From Oegoconia quadripuncta (lineage: Eukaryota; Arthropoda; Insecta; Lepidoptera; Autostichidae), in assembly GCA_949316235.1 (NCBI GenBank), contig OX438748.1, positions 7,381,001 through 7,445,000 on the forward strand: 64,000 nt of DNA, read 5' to 3'. The notes below the pieces were generated by a model. It was not told the origin of the DNA. It ran no database searches and was given only the letters and a program-made list of their open reading frames with translations. The position numbers were made by a program, and so were the translations under genes. Shown here piece after piece: positions 1-10,979 of this stretch. Position 1 is the first letter of the stretch, and each line of letters starts with the position of its first letter.

Positions 1-2
1 GT

Positions 3-1390
3 CTCCAACAATTAGGTCTAGAATGCAAAGATCCTGTGATTGCTACGATTATTGAGCACGACTTCTACGTCAATGACCTTCTTTCAGGTGCAGAAACTGT
101 AGACGAAGCCATAAGTGTCTGTCAAGGTGTGAGTCAACAGTTAACGTCAGGGTGTTTTGAGTTGCGCAAGTGGAGATCAAACAATGCTGATGTACTAAAA
201 GGTTTGGCTGAAATCGCTCCTGAAACCGAGTATGCGTTTAATGAAACACCGATATCAACAACTCTTGGGATGCTATGGAATGCTCAGGAGGATATATTGA
301 CTTTTAGTTTGAATATCAATGAACCAAAGGAAACAACAAAGCGCACAATACTAGCCTCAATATCACAAATATTTGATCCCATGGGTTTAGTTTCGCCCAC
401 TGTAATACAAGCCAAAGTGTTGTTACAGCAATTGTGGTTACTTAAACTAGACTGGGATGATACCATTCAAGACGGTAATATCTTGGAACGTTGGCGTGCT
501 ATAACGAGTGTATTACGTCATCTCAACGACACCATGATTCCAAGACACGTTATTTGTCAAAGAGCAAATTCTATTCAAGTGCACATTTTTTGCGATGCTT
601 CGGAATTAGCCTACGGAGCATGCGCATATGTCCGTTCAACCGATACCGAAGATACAGTCCACACACATTTACTATGTTCCAAAGCTAAAGTAGCGCCATT
701 AAAAACAAATTATGGTCCAATTATGATTAGTTCTAAAAGGGGACGAGGTGCAAAACTTTTGAAGTCGTATATTTGCCTATTTATCTGTTTGCGACCAAGG
801 CGATTCATTTAGAGCTTGCGACAGATATGTCTACAGAGAGTTTCCTATTGGCTCTTAAACGATTTAGAAACGTAGGGGTAAGCCGTCAGATATCTACTGC
901 GACAATGGCTCCAACCGAGTCATTTAACTTATGAAGAGTTGAGGACTACGCTTTGCCAAATTGAAGCGATTCTCAATTCACGTCCTCTCACCCCACTCTC
1001 ATCTTCACCCGACGACATGCAGCCACTTACGCCGGGTCACTTTCTCATTGGTCGGCCCATGACTGCATTGTGACAGCCAACGATTGATTCAAGGAATCAC
1101 CTACCACGTTACGAAAGAGTTGAAGAATTGCGCCAACATTTTTGGAAAAGTTGGAGCATGGAGTATTTGTCACAATTATAACAAAGGTCAAAGTGGAACA
1201 ACAAACTAAGCCCGTCGATGTTGGTACAATGGTAGTTATAAAAGAGCTTACGGCACCACTGAAGTGGCGACTTGGCCGTATTGAAAATACTCATTCAGGC
1301 CGAGATGGTGTGGTTCGCGTTGTCACCATAAGGACTGCATCGGGAACACTGCAGTGTCCCATATCAAGGCTCTGTATTTTTGAAGCTTGA
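3..1390 (+). pseudogene. BEL/Pao LTR-retrotransposon pol remnant (RT, peptidase_A17, RNase H, integrase, DUF5641)
   Basis: This is the decayed 3' half of a BEL/Pao pol polyprotein that enters from the left edge. Frame 3 is open from base 3 to about 725. It shows the RT active-site region as FYVNDLLSG (families normally have YVDD), then the Pao block TLGMLWN followed by ISQIFDPMGLVSP, then the RNase H start FCDASELAYGA. After VAPLK the homology jumps straight to integrase, so several hundred bases of RNase H and integrase are missing. Integrase motifs FATKAIHLEL (frame 2, from about 788) and SDIYCDNGSN lie in different frames, so frameshifts are present. NSRPLTPLSS to PGHFLIGRPMTAL (frame 3, about 930-1068) ends at a TGA. 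The terminal DUF5641-like block PLKWRLGRIENTHSGRDGVVR runs to the stop at 1388-1390. The family call is recall-based but strong; the element cannot make a working polyprotein. Confidence 0.88.
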
Positions 1391-1410
1391 ACGCTTCAAG
1401 ACCGGCGGCA

Positions 1411-1563
1411 TGTTGCGGCCTCCTTTCAGTTTTACTCTTTACAAGTGTCTATGGATATACTCTACAATAATTTTTGTCTATTCCTTGTCAAATTTTACAA
1501 ATATTAAAACGTCTGCGAATTTATATTTTTCTATTAATTGACCTAGCAGACAAACGTACAACA
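1411..1563 (+). repeat. Possible 3' LTR of the BEL/Pao remnant
   Basis: Twenty bases after the pol stop the sequence begins TGTTG, and about 150 bp later it reads CAACA, giving the short inverted TG...CA ends typical of LTRs. No second LTR copy is in the window, so the boundary is inferred from position and termini only. Confidence 0.3.
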
Positions 1564-1663
1564 TCATTCATATGGTGCGTTCATATATTTGCTACTATTA
1601 TCGGGAACTGTTAGAATTAGTAACAGCTCGTTACAAAAACTGCATCCTGATCGATACTGACGA

Positions 1664-1772
1664 GCGTTTGGTGCGCACCAAATGCGTAGTGCAAACCGCA
1701 GAAACCGCATTGGACGTGGAATAATTTGGTTTGGACTGAACCAAATTCGTTAACCGACCCGAACCAAATTAT
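1664..1772. repeat. Cluster of short palindromes
   Basis: A near-perfect 22-nt palindrome (GCGTTTGGTGC then GCACCAAATGC) sits at 1664-1685. It is followed by ATAATTTGGTT at 1721-1731, which is complementary to AACCAAATT at 1739-1747 and to AACCAAATTAT at 1762-1772. The ends could be TE termini, but no second copy is seen. Confidence 0.5.
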
Positions 1773-2186
1773 ATGTAAGACAATACTTTAAAGGTTAACG
1801 CATATTACACACAGCGGCTTCAATTTTGAAAATCAGGTTATAAATCAATAAAGCTGAAGTGAATTTGTAGGATGGAAAATATTAAAGAAACCGTTTTAGA
1901 AAGCAGTACTCTAAATTTAACAGGGAACACAGAAAAAAATACTGCGTCGTATCGTATATCAGTGGTATAAAGGTTATACGTACAAGCATGCACAATTGTA
2001 CAAAAAAAATACTGAAGAATCAGCTGCGCATGCCGCCACGGCGAAGCCAAGTCGCGCGACCCAGAATAACGTTGCTACATAGCTCTCAAACATTAAACAG
2101 TTACATAATTATATTCAATACTTTGGATTTAATTTAATACGTTTAACAAACATTATTTACAAGCATTTCTTGAAAACATTTAACTA

Positions 2187-2529
2187 TTAGGTCCTTACCT
2201 ATGAAATTGGTGTTTTGTATAAAAAAATCCAAATTTAGTTAAACTTTGTGTGTATTATCGGATAATATTAAGTTAAGTATAGGCAGCGTTAATTTTTAAA
2301 AGTAACCGATTTATAAAAGTTTCAGCGAATCTAAGAAATGATTATGGGAAGCACATGAAAAGAGTTATGTTCAAATTCTTTTTATTATTGTGATTTAGCC
2401 CAGAAATTAAAAAAATATTTCATTTCACATGAAATGAAAAACAATTTTGGATATAGCTTTGAAAATCGCAGGAATTGGTACATGATTAACGAAGAAATAA
2501 AAACTCGAATTTCATAGGTAAAGACCCAA
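2187..2529. mobile_element. MITE family G, copy 1 (343 bp, TA target)
   Basis: Inverted ends TTAGGTCCTTACCTATGAAA and, on the other strand, TTGGGTCTTTACCTATGAAA are flanked by TA at 2185-2186 and 2530-2531. This is the signature of a Tc1/mariner-mobilised MITE. No transposase frame is inside. The interior matches copy 2 at 14946-15367 over most of its length, for example the shared block GTATAGGCAGCGTTAATTTT. Confidence 0.82.
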
Positions 2530-2987
2530 TATTTAGGAAACATCATAACGAACGATAAATTTATGCCAAGGACCACTGTCTGCCACGGACCTTCATAGTA
2601 TCGGTAGGTATGCGTCGCGATAATTTTTACATTAACGTCCTGTAGGACAGGGCACCAAAACCTCCTGTTACAAATGTGTCATCTACCTGGCCGACAACCC
2701 AACCACCTGCTATACAGTATTTTGCACATAGTATTGATGAAATACGTGTAATTAAAAGTCAATATTCTGTCATCAATTTTCCAGTTTAATATCGTAAAAC
2801 AAAAGAGAATTCATGCTATTATGTTGTGCCCGCCGATCGAAAGTTCATGGACCCATGAATTAGTAGTCTCATCATTGCTAAATATATCTTTTGAAAAGTT
2901 TCCTAATTCACTCTGAATATAATATGCAATCTAGTATAATACCTACTATTTATGGATATGAGATCTGGAACGCAATCATAGAATTAT

Positions 2988-3210
2988 TTCACTCGCTCAC
3001 ACTTGTATCTTCGTTCTCTTGCCCAATGTCGCTGGTACTGCGTGAATTATTGGAATTAATTGCGGGCGTTTTATTAAGATCATCATCAACAGCCTTACAC
3101 ACCCCACTGTTGGGGCACAGCCTCTTCTCGCTGGGAGAGGGTATGGGCCATAATCCATGCTGGCCCAGTGCGGATTGGTGGATTTGTGTCAGACTAGTGG
3201 TCATCTAACA
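2988..3210 (-). repeat. Dispersed repeat with CCCACTGTTGGGGCACAG block
   Basis: The stretch containing CCCACTGTTGGGGCACAG, then GGGAGAGGGTATGGGCCA and GTGCGGATTGGTGGA matches a dispersed lepidopteran SINE/LINE tail known to me by recall. A weaker copy lies at 21375-21473. Its right half resembles the 3' half of SINE-C in reverse. Both long open frames here are by-products of the repeat. Confidence 0.5.
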
Positions 3211-3219
3211 ATATTATTA

Positions 3220-3990
3220 TTATTAAGCCGCGCCCATAGCTCACTTGACTTTTATGCCCCAACTTCGTAAGATATCACTATGGAATTCCTACTGGCTTGT
3301 ATATTTCGATATTTTAATTAACTGAGAACGAATGATCAAGGGTAGGTAGCAATTGATACGAGCCACACACCGCAGCCAGGGCGGCAAGGGTCCGGACTGG
3401 TAGGGATTTTGTATGAGACACGCCTTTGTCTTGCGTCAGTATTCTAAATGACACGTCTGATATAAACTATATAAAAATTCCTGGCTCTCTCCCGCCAAGG
3501 ATAGCTTTTACCTCAACTTTCTGTGTGTGTTGAGCTTTATAGTATTTATCTTTATATAGGTATTGACGCCAGTGTACCTTAAGTGTCTGTTCTAGCCATA
3601 TTTTTGTATAATGCTTGCATTACTCTAGTATTTAAATAGTTTCAACAAATAAAATGATGATGTATATACATTACGTTTTCTTATGTCATGGTATGACAAA
3701 CGAGCAAGCAACTCACTCAGTGGAAAGTAATTACTACAGCCCGTGACATCTGTAACCTCCCAAAGGTAAGATTGATACGTACGACCGCACCTTCAGGGGT
3801 CACAGTGCGTCGTCAACCTGAGGACGAAGATGGAGTGCCTATTAAGTAAACTAGCTTTTTCTTCTCTTACAGAACAATGCGGGCTTTGACATTTGGTGGA
3901 AAAATAGAGAGGGTGGTAACCACTCAGTCGGCCTGGCAGCGGGAGACGGCCCTAAGATCTGGTGTGTGATTTTAACATAGTGTAACATAA
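3220..3990. other. Unassigned DNA with splice-like signals and AATAAA
   Basis: No family recognised. It holds a TATA-like TATATAAAAA near 3470, AATAAAATG near 3650, CAAAG|GTAAG near 3765 and a pyrimidine-rich TTCTTCTCTTACAG at about 3858-3871. The last is followed by an open stretch reading NNAGFDIWWKNREGG to a stop near 3978. These could be the end of an LTR or a short terminal exon; the evidence decides neither. Confidence 0.25.
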
Positions 3991-3994
3991 ATTG

Positions 3995-4175
3995 ATATTT
4001 AAGTAAACCCCCGACCACGATTGAACAAATGATTATATAATCATAGACGATATCGTCTACGTAGACCTAGACCAAAAGATGTGTTAAAAGCTAAATACCT
4101 TCGAATCGGCTTAACCGATTTTCATTAAACACACACAACGTTATCAAACACATAACGGTTCAAAAATTGCTCTCC
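3995..4175 (-). repeat. Repeat M, degraded copy
   Basis: It contains the family block GTGTTAAAAGCTAAATA, then TTCGAATCGGCTTAACCGAT, shared with copies near 28.0, 42.9, 53.6 and 60.2 kb. No terminal repeat or frame is visible. It is probably a non-autonomous element. Confidence 0.55.
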
Positions 4176-4384
4176 TGGTAAGATAATAAAAGCACAGTAA
4201 TCCACTCTGTAATTTAAGCAAGTGGCCAATGTTACCACTGCACATATCGGATGCGGATGTGGAAACAGACTATAGAGTATATTTGTCAAAACAGATATTG
4301 TCTTTTACTTAACTGCCCACACTAAACTACTCCTAGTCGGGAACACTATAAAGTTCGTAATGAAAAACATGACTATAGTGCGGT

Positions 4385-4572
4385 GTTTTCATGTTTGCTG
4401 AATGTGCGGGATCCATTTAAAGGGGCAATGTATACGCGTGTACCAAAGATTCCTAAATATATACAGAATTTCTTTGAAATATGTTCAAAATAATCGTGAA
4501 GCAGAAGTTAGCGCAAAGGGCTGCTATAACATTACTGATAACATAAATAACAATAAATCTTGGACTTAGGGT
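4385..4572 (+). pseudogene. Daphne-like LINE, RT C-terminal fragment
   Basis: Frame-broken translation reads FKGQCIRVYQ, then IPKYIQ, then KGCYNITDNINNNKSWT. This matches the C-terminus of the better copy at 30318-30857 (FKGLCIRFFNKVPVDIQ to KAYYKISDYLDDKQSWT). At least two frameshifts separate the pieces. Confidence 0.65.
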
Positions 4573-4611
4573 CTGTTCAGTGATGTTTAGATAGTAAATT
4601 TTTCGAAAAAC

Positions 4612-4745
4612 ACAAAGAAAGAAAATAATTTATTTGCCATTAGTAGGCACGACGTACAAAACAAACTTAACATATAAAACAAACAAATACAACAATTATT
4701 TTGTGTGCCACTGTGGCCAAGAGAGTTAACGACTCGTATGTTATT
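4612..4745 (-). repeat. LINE-like 3' tail
   Basis: Read on the minus strand this gives GGCCACAGTGGCACACAAAA, then TACGTCGTGCC, then AATAAATTATTTTC. That resembles CR1/Jockey-group LINE 3' ends with a polyadenylation-like AATAAA. There is no coding sequence. Confidence 0.35.
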
Positions 4746-5039
4746 TTACTCTGGGTTTGTAATTTAAAATGAAGAACGAAACCTAATTAAAAGATGTTTT
4801 ATTACGAAGTTTCTTGACGCTTCTTTTCCCTAACATGCTATGCATTAAGAACTATGTTGACTAACTAAAAGTGTGATGTTTGTATCCTACCTTGAAAAGC
4901 ATTAACAATGAAATTTGAAACCTGCGACATTTTCATGTTATCATTTGAAATAGAGAATTATTTCTATTTCATTCTGTTTAATTGTATTTGCTAGTAAGTA
5001 ACAAACAACACGGCCAAATGAATCTTCGACTCTTCGTCA

Positions 5040-5235
5040 CAGCAGTTGTCACATTGTCAGGGTCGATAACGAGGTGGCTGGCGTCTTGACAGATTTCACG
5101 GGACAGGTAACACGCTCGGGTTTCGTAAGAGTGCTAAGTGAGCGATGACACTCTTGGAATTACGAATAAAATGTAAAACACTCGGGACCTGCCCTTGTCA
5201 AGTTTTACATTATACATTTTTATGTAAAACTGTAC
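5040..5235. other. Unassigned DNA with scattered inverted motifs
   Basis: TCTTGACAG and CGGGACAGGT are partly mirrored by CTGCCCTTGTCAAG about 100 bp later. The symmetry is incomplete, so no element is called. Confidence 0.2.
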
Positions 5236-5387
5236 ATATGGAAAATTTTCTGACAATTTATAACACTTTTCGAAGAAACTATTATAATAATGTATGATGT
5301 AATTATTTAATCTCCAGTAAAGAAAAATATTTAGACAGACAGAACCGCAGAGAAGTAGAGCAAGTCAGGTATAAGAGGGGTTTGACG

Positions 5388-5560
5388 CAGAATGTGCACT
5401 TCGCCAAACGTGCACAAGATGTAAAACGGGCATTTAGTAATAGGTGCACTTCTCAAAACATGTTAAAATGAGCACTTCTCGTAGGGAACCCTTCTCGAAA
5501 TGAGCACATAGTAAAACGTATAATGTCGTAAGATGTGTACATTTTGTAATGATAGCAAAA
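5388..5560. repeat. Degenerate local repeat of GTGCACTTCTC
   Basis: The words GTGCACTTCGCC, GTGCACAAGATGTAAAACG, GTGCACTTCTC, GAGCACTTCTC and GAGCACATAGTAAAACG recur within about 150 bp, alternating with TGTAAAA. This looks like an old, diverged tandem array; the unit length is not constant. Confidence 0.5.
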
Positions 5561-5936
5561 TATGCAAAATGGAGTCAAAACAAAAATCTTTTGCTTAAGT
5601 GCTTTCACTTATAAGCAAGATAATAGAATGATAGTAAAGGATGTATGCTATATGCCGTAGAAATAGTTGAATTAGACATTCAAGTAAATGCCTAGGGATC
5701 CTTAAGTTTAACATTTCCGCTTTTACAGAAAACTGCGCTGCTCGAAGAGGGTTAGGTTGTGTTACTTTGATGATTTTCAATTTTATGATATTTTTAATAC
5801 CATTGTTGGTTCTGTCTTCATGTCAATGAATTTTGTGTTGGCAACACAGCTACTTGTACGGGTGATTAATTTACTCAATTTTTTTCTACTTTATGTATAA
5901 AATTTGTTATAGTTTACTATGATTTGTTTATGTTTT

Positions 5937-6200
5937 GACGATCTATTTGGTGTAGTGATTCAAAGTTCTGACTGCTATACCAAAAGGTCGCGGGTTCGAA
6001 TCCCGCTAGGGGCATATGTTTATATAATGTATACAGACATGTGTTCCCGAGTTATGGATGTTTTTCATTTATTTATGTATTTATTTACAAAAAAAATGTA
6101 TTTGTGTAGTTTACCAACCATCTGGTATCCATAATACAAGCCTAGTTGCTTAGTGTGGATTTAGATGGCGCTGTGTGTATGTGCAAAGATATTTATTAGA
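5937..6200 (+). mobile_element. SINE-A, full-length copy (tRNA-derived)
   Basis: The head reads GTGTAGTGATT (A-box-like), then CAAAAGGTCGCG and GGTTCGAATCC (B box), so it is built like a tRNA gene with an internal Pol III promoter. The body is CCCGAGTTATGGATG. The tail is CATCTGGTATCCATAATACA, then CCTAGTTGCTTAGTG and GATGGCGCTGTGTGTATG, ending in AT-rich sequence. It is the best reference copy of the family here. Confidence 0.85.
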
Positions 6201-6209
6201 TATTTATTT

Positions 6210-7600
6210 ATATATTATTATTCTTTGTATATGATTAGAAACATAATTGTGTATTGCCAGTTTATTCATTCAGCGCATGAAACATGAAACTTAATGACAT
6301 AAAAGCCCTACATTTTGTAAAAGTCGATTATTTTAAATAAGATCGCTATTTCCTTTTATTTAAATAATGTTCTTTATTAAGATACCTACTGTGTTCTTCG
6401 TAACGGTTGCAAAAGCAATTCTCACACTAAGATTATCTCGCCCACTGACACCTTTGCATAGAATATCCTACAATAACAAGTCTGCCCGCATAACAGTGCA
6501 ATCAAGAGCAACGATCGCGCCAAGCTTACTCAGGCGTTAATTCGTTTGCTAACAGCAGAACTGTAACGGTGGCAGGATAAGCGCAGGTATGATAGGTAGC
6601 TTTAGCCGAAGGCGAATTACGTAAAGATTCTGTAAATTAATGCATGAAATATTTCTTAACTAAGTTATTAATAGTTGCAGACTACAAAATTATGTAAGTA
6701 GGTATGTGATAAAATTGTGGACTTAAACAGATACACTGGAATTTTTTTATTTTATACCAGCATTTTTTAATCCGCCCATCCTGTAACTCTTATGTAAATA
6801 CTTATTCAATACATACGACGATGTCACATTGTAACTAGATAGCTTATAGCTTTTTATGAGACTCGAGTTTCCACAGACAAACTGTGCAAACGGTTTTCTG
6901 AGGCATTGTGTAATTAAAGCTACGTACTCTATTTAATAATAAAAACTAATATAAATAATCCAGCAAAAACTTCCAGAGTTTATCCGTGGATGGTGAGCCC
7001 GTAGTTATATTAAGTAAGATACTTTGATGGAACTTGAAATAATTACAACGAACTAGTCATCAATATCAATAATCAATTTTTCCTTGACTTTCTAAAACTT
7101 TTAGGCTCAAATAAGGTCAAACACAAGATATTGCTAAAAGAATTCCTTAAATATAAAATTACATTTACATATTACATGCAATGTTTAAATTACTTGCAAT
7201 AGCATGAGATTGTGTTTCGTGTTGGTTGTAAAATTACACTAGAATATCGATAAAAATTATAATTCTCATCTTCAAAGTTTATCTCTACTTACCCATCACA
7301 GTTCACTACAAGTCAAGTATAACTTACACAACGCAGAATGGTTCAAAAGTTTATCAAGATAAAGCCCTTGAAGAACATAGTTGTGATTCAGAAGTTTCGC
7401 TTTGATGACAGCATAGTTTCAAGTAGTACTGTGACAATTTAATATGGTAATTGACACTCTAATGGACTATAAAACACGTAAAATAAACGTTTCCAATCAA
7501 GTTTTCACAGGATATATATAACTACGAAATTTATTAAAAACATCATTTTCGAAAATATAAAGATACCGTTTCAATGTTTACCAATACAAAATGTCGTGGT
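6210..7600. other. AT-rich DNA, nothing recognised
   Basis: No open frame of 60 codons, no repeat shared with the rest of the window and no clear terminal repeats were seen. Confidence 0.5.
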
Positions 7601-7828
7601 CTCTAGCTACGATTTCGTCAGATTTTCTTTCATATGGAAATGCACCTGTACGTTTAACAATCTGCAAACGATGATAATAAGATATATAAAACATTCAACG
7701 TACAATCTGTTTGCTCCAAAACGTATCTTATGCGGTGGTATCAAGCTCGCCTCCACACTCCTTTCACTGTAAGTCCTATAAGCTAGGATCGACAGTGAAC
7801 ACTCGACACAGCGTCTATTGAATGTAGA

Positions 7829-8077
7829 TAGTGCCCAGTGGCGTGTCCTCCATACAGGCAGAAAGGCAATGCCTACCCTAGCAAATTGTAAGCTTTCTTG
7901 GAAATGTATTGTCAAGAACGCTGATTCATATCAGTATGAACAGAAAATATTCTAAACAGTTGCGAAGATTGCTAAAAGGGTAAGTTATTATTTTGTAGTC
8001 GTATTTTTTTGGCATTTAATAACAAATTTTATAATTCTGCCTACCCTGTCACAAAACGTGCACGCCACGGTGCCCTA
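7829..8077. mobile_element. MITE with AGTGGCGTG ends (~250 bp)
   Basis: The left end AGTGGCGTG (7837-7845) is mirrored by CACGCCACG at about 8061-8069. The word GTGCCC flanks both sides (7831-7836 and 8070-8075) as a possible short target duplication. Inner words GGCAATGCCTACCC and CTGCCTACCCTGTC continue the symmetry. The CAGTGGCGTG-type end suggests hAT, which is inference. Confidence 0.55.
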
Positions 8078-8079
8078 CG

Positions 8080-9235
8080 TGACTTTAACGCTACCTCGGA
8101 CCCGAGACTAATTAAAGAAAGAACTATACTGTGTCAGAAAAGATGTTTCCCAATTTTTTATAGGTTTTTAGATAATTTCACTAGGAAGACCAAACACATC
8201 ATGGTTTAGTGCGATGTTACTTACCAAGCATACGCAGGAAATCAGTCTAGGTCGTGTGTCACGTCAAAATGAGTGATGCCGTTGTCTAATGTGACACATT
8301 TGGGTGTGAGGGACGAGGTAAACATTTACCCACTTTTTTAAGGTCTCAAGCGGGGTAACACCTCGTTTATATTCTCTTAATTATTATACTCTAGTACACA
8401 TCAGCAGCATCTTCATAACTACGACTGAAAATATAATTTTTTTGATGGTGTTTGAGATATAGAGACTCTAGGGCAAATGATTGATTGATTTGGTGATAAC
8501 CAAAGACCGAATATAAGGAACGAAAAGTAAACATGGGAAACGGCTTCCATACGAATAAACGTCTAAAGTTTCTGGTCTTAGAAATCTAGTGTATAGTGTT
8601 TTGAGCGTTACGCAAACGAAGTGCGTAGAGTAGGTATCATTAATCAAAAATTTAGTAAATGACAGACATAATTATGTTTCCCATTATTTCTCTGTTCGTT
8701 GTTGCCGCTTTCATTCGAATTGTTAACACAACGAAGCTGAAATACGAATAATATTTTCATCCCCTGTGTGTCTTTAATAATATTTTTTAAATTTCATGTC
8801 AACGCATTCCTTTTGATTCAGTACATCAAATGAAGACTAACATATTTTTGCCCATGGGCGTTGTAAAGAGACGACGTATTTATGAAAGAGGCATTTAGGA
8901 ATTATGATGAAATCTAACTCGTAGGTCAAATTTTTACAGGTTATTAAACAATTAAATTTGACCAGCTTTAACTGGGGCCCATTTCGAAAATCGCAATAAA
9001 AATTGTTCCATAGCTACGTTTTTGTCGCAAAGACTCTTTATATAGAACGGTTGATGTTTTTTTCATAACTAGATAACATACATAGCTCTGTATATATACG
9101 ACTTAGGCCGAACGATTGTCAATGCCAAGCACTAGGCCACACCGGGCACTGCCTGGGCCTAAGAAAAAAACAAGGCGTTTTTTTATTCCTGTGCTTTTGA
9201 GAGGTTTATAAACGCCAAGTATTCTTAAACTATTC
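8080..9235. other. Nothing recognised
   Basis: No TE motif, long open frame or RNA gene was seen. A 10-14 bp echo of GTGTCACGTC/GTGACAC near 8250-8300 is too short to interpret. Confidence 0.45.
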
Positions 9236-9239
9236 ATCC

Positions 9240-9330
9240 AGAAGACCTCCATAGCGTACTACCTAGTGGCCTTGTACTTAGACAGCCACGACAACGTCCC
9301 GGGATCGAATCCCGCTGGGGTAAATTAGTA
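9240..9330 (+). mobile_element. SINE-B head fragment
   Basis: Only the tRNA-like end remains: CTAGTGGCCTTG, then GGGATCGAATCCCGC (B box), then TGGGGTAAATTA. It aligns to the start of the full SINE-B at 22712. The body is missing. Confidence 0.5.
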
Positions 9331-9334
9331 AATA

Positions 9335-10615
9335 ACTAATAGCTAACTTATCAAACTTTTCTCGATTCTCGGTTTTCTGCGTAATCATAGTTCAGGGTAT
9401 AAGTATTATATTATTCCAATATTTTTTCTTAAATTATTACATATGTCAATTGTAGTCCGGATGCTACGAAATAGATTCTACATTATGATCCCGCATCTAC
9501 TTTTCAGTGACCCACAAGAGTCACAATTCTCAGTACATATTTCTACTTCATAGCTATGTCCAGTACGCTTTTCGATTTAATTTAATTTAAAATTTAAAAC
9601 ACCCTCAAACACGTCTCTTGCAACCGAGAGAGGAGCTCTGATTAAATTTGCATTGCATCCTATTTGTATTTTAAGCGCGACTGTATCCGGACCGTTACTG
9701 CACCTGTGCACACGTTAGGTATTGAGCGTATTGACTAGAGATTAGCGGAAAGCATATCCTTGATAAAAACCTAAAGAACGAGCGTATTTATGGCGACACT
9801 CATATCATAATCGCTGAACTGATTTACCTTGGGATAATGCAAATTATTTTATTGTAATTTAAAAAAAACGATAAAATAATAACTTAGAGTAAACAAATAC
9901 ATCCCATACATGTAAAGTATTACATAGGTTTTAACTCGTGTAGTAGAAAACTTCTAAAATAGGTACCTAGCTAAATTAATAAAAACAGCAATGAACAGCG
10001 CTTTTTTGTGAGTTTGACTTGTAGCCAAATGCACTCATATAAGGAATTGGTAATGTAAGTGAGAGTGAATGTCAATTCGAGTTAATTCGACATATTTTAA
10101 GCTCCCGCTCCGCTTATGCCCAATTGAAACTTTATCGGCTTAGTCCGATTTACATTGCTTTTAGTATTTAGTAGATTAATTAGTTAATTTAAACACTAAT
10201 GATATAGTGACTGCAACTAGTTCACACCGATACAGTGTACAAAAAAATACTAAAAACTAGCGACATAGCCTGGTTCAAATTGTGCCTTACGTAAAGCGTG
10301 ATAAACATTTGAGCGATAAACGATGCCTTTTTGAACATACAAAACTTATTGAAAACGCGCCTCTTTTTTACTACATACATTCAGATGTTTTCCCAATGGA
10401 ACGAGCAAACGCATCACACTATACACATAGCAGCGTTTGAAAATCTATCACACATTTTCGTGCACACAAAATGAAAATGTGCAATATTCCGTGAAATTCA
10501 TCAAAGCTTATTATTCACAACATCAAAAGGCAAATGATAAGTCAACCGTAACGTTTAGTACGCTGGTTGGCTCATAGTGATAGAATGGATATAACCACAC
10601 TCATTGTATGCACAA
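9335..10615. other. Nothing recognised
   Basis: AT-rich DNA without an open frame of 60 codons or a repeat found elsewhere in the window. Confidence 0.45.
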
Positions 10616-10621
10616 CCAAGA

Positions 10622-10684
10622 GTTCAATTTATTCTGAATATTTCATTCATAAGTCAACTAGTTTAATTTATTCGGAATATTTTA
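10622..10684 (+). repeat. Direct duplication, ~37-bp period
   Basis: TTCAATTTATTCTGAATATTT recurs as TTTAATTTATTCGGAATATTT about 37 bp later. It is a simple local duplication. Confidence 0.5.
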
Positions 10685-10754
10685 TAGTGTGACAATACTA
10701 ACCCAAACAATAGCACACTGTTTGAAGAATGTATTTCATTCAAGATCATTTGTT

Positions 10755-10812
10755 AGATGTCAATTTAAATCTCCTGAAAATAATAATAGGGCTTGTATTC
10801 ATCTGACAATCA
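10755..10812 (+). repeat. Short repeat shared with 54703-54760
   Basis: ATGTCAATTTAAATCTCCTG, then AAAATAATAATAGGGCTT, then a CATCTGACAATCAGTA end nearly matches 54703-54760. Family unknown. Confidence 0.5.
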
Positions 10813-10814
10813 GT

Positions 10815-10975
10815 ACATTTTATTTTTTATTTATTTATTGGTACACAAAAACAGATTACAATCGTACATGAGAAGAATTTAACGTAACATATATCCAAGC
10901 TATTACCGCTTCGGAAAGGGAAATCATCTATGGGAAAAGAAGCGGCACAAGAAACCCAAAGGGTCATTCTGTTGT
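10815..10975 (-). repeat. LINE-like 3' tail
   Basis: TTTATTTATTTATTGGTACAC followed by GAAGCGGCACAAGAAACCC looks like the reverse of a CR1/Jockey LINE 3' end. There is no coding part. Confidence 0.4.
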
Positions 10976-10979
10976 TCTT

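Noticed and set aside
3085..3208. 105-codon plus frame with GHNPCWPSADWWICV
   Set aside because: It is the translation of a dispersed repeat that recurs in degraded form at 21375.
1411..3990. A full LTR element running from the BEL remnant to 3.99 kb
   Set aside because: The MITE and other repeats between have separate ends, and no matching LTR pair was found.
5937..6010. tRNA gene signal (A and B boxes)
   Set aside because: The boxes belong to SINE-A; the body and tail are shared by many copies and no cloverleaf acceptor stem closes.
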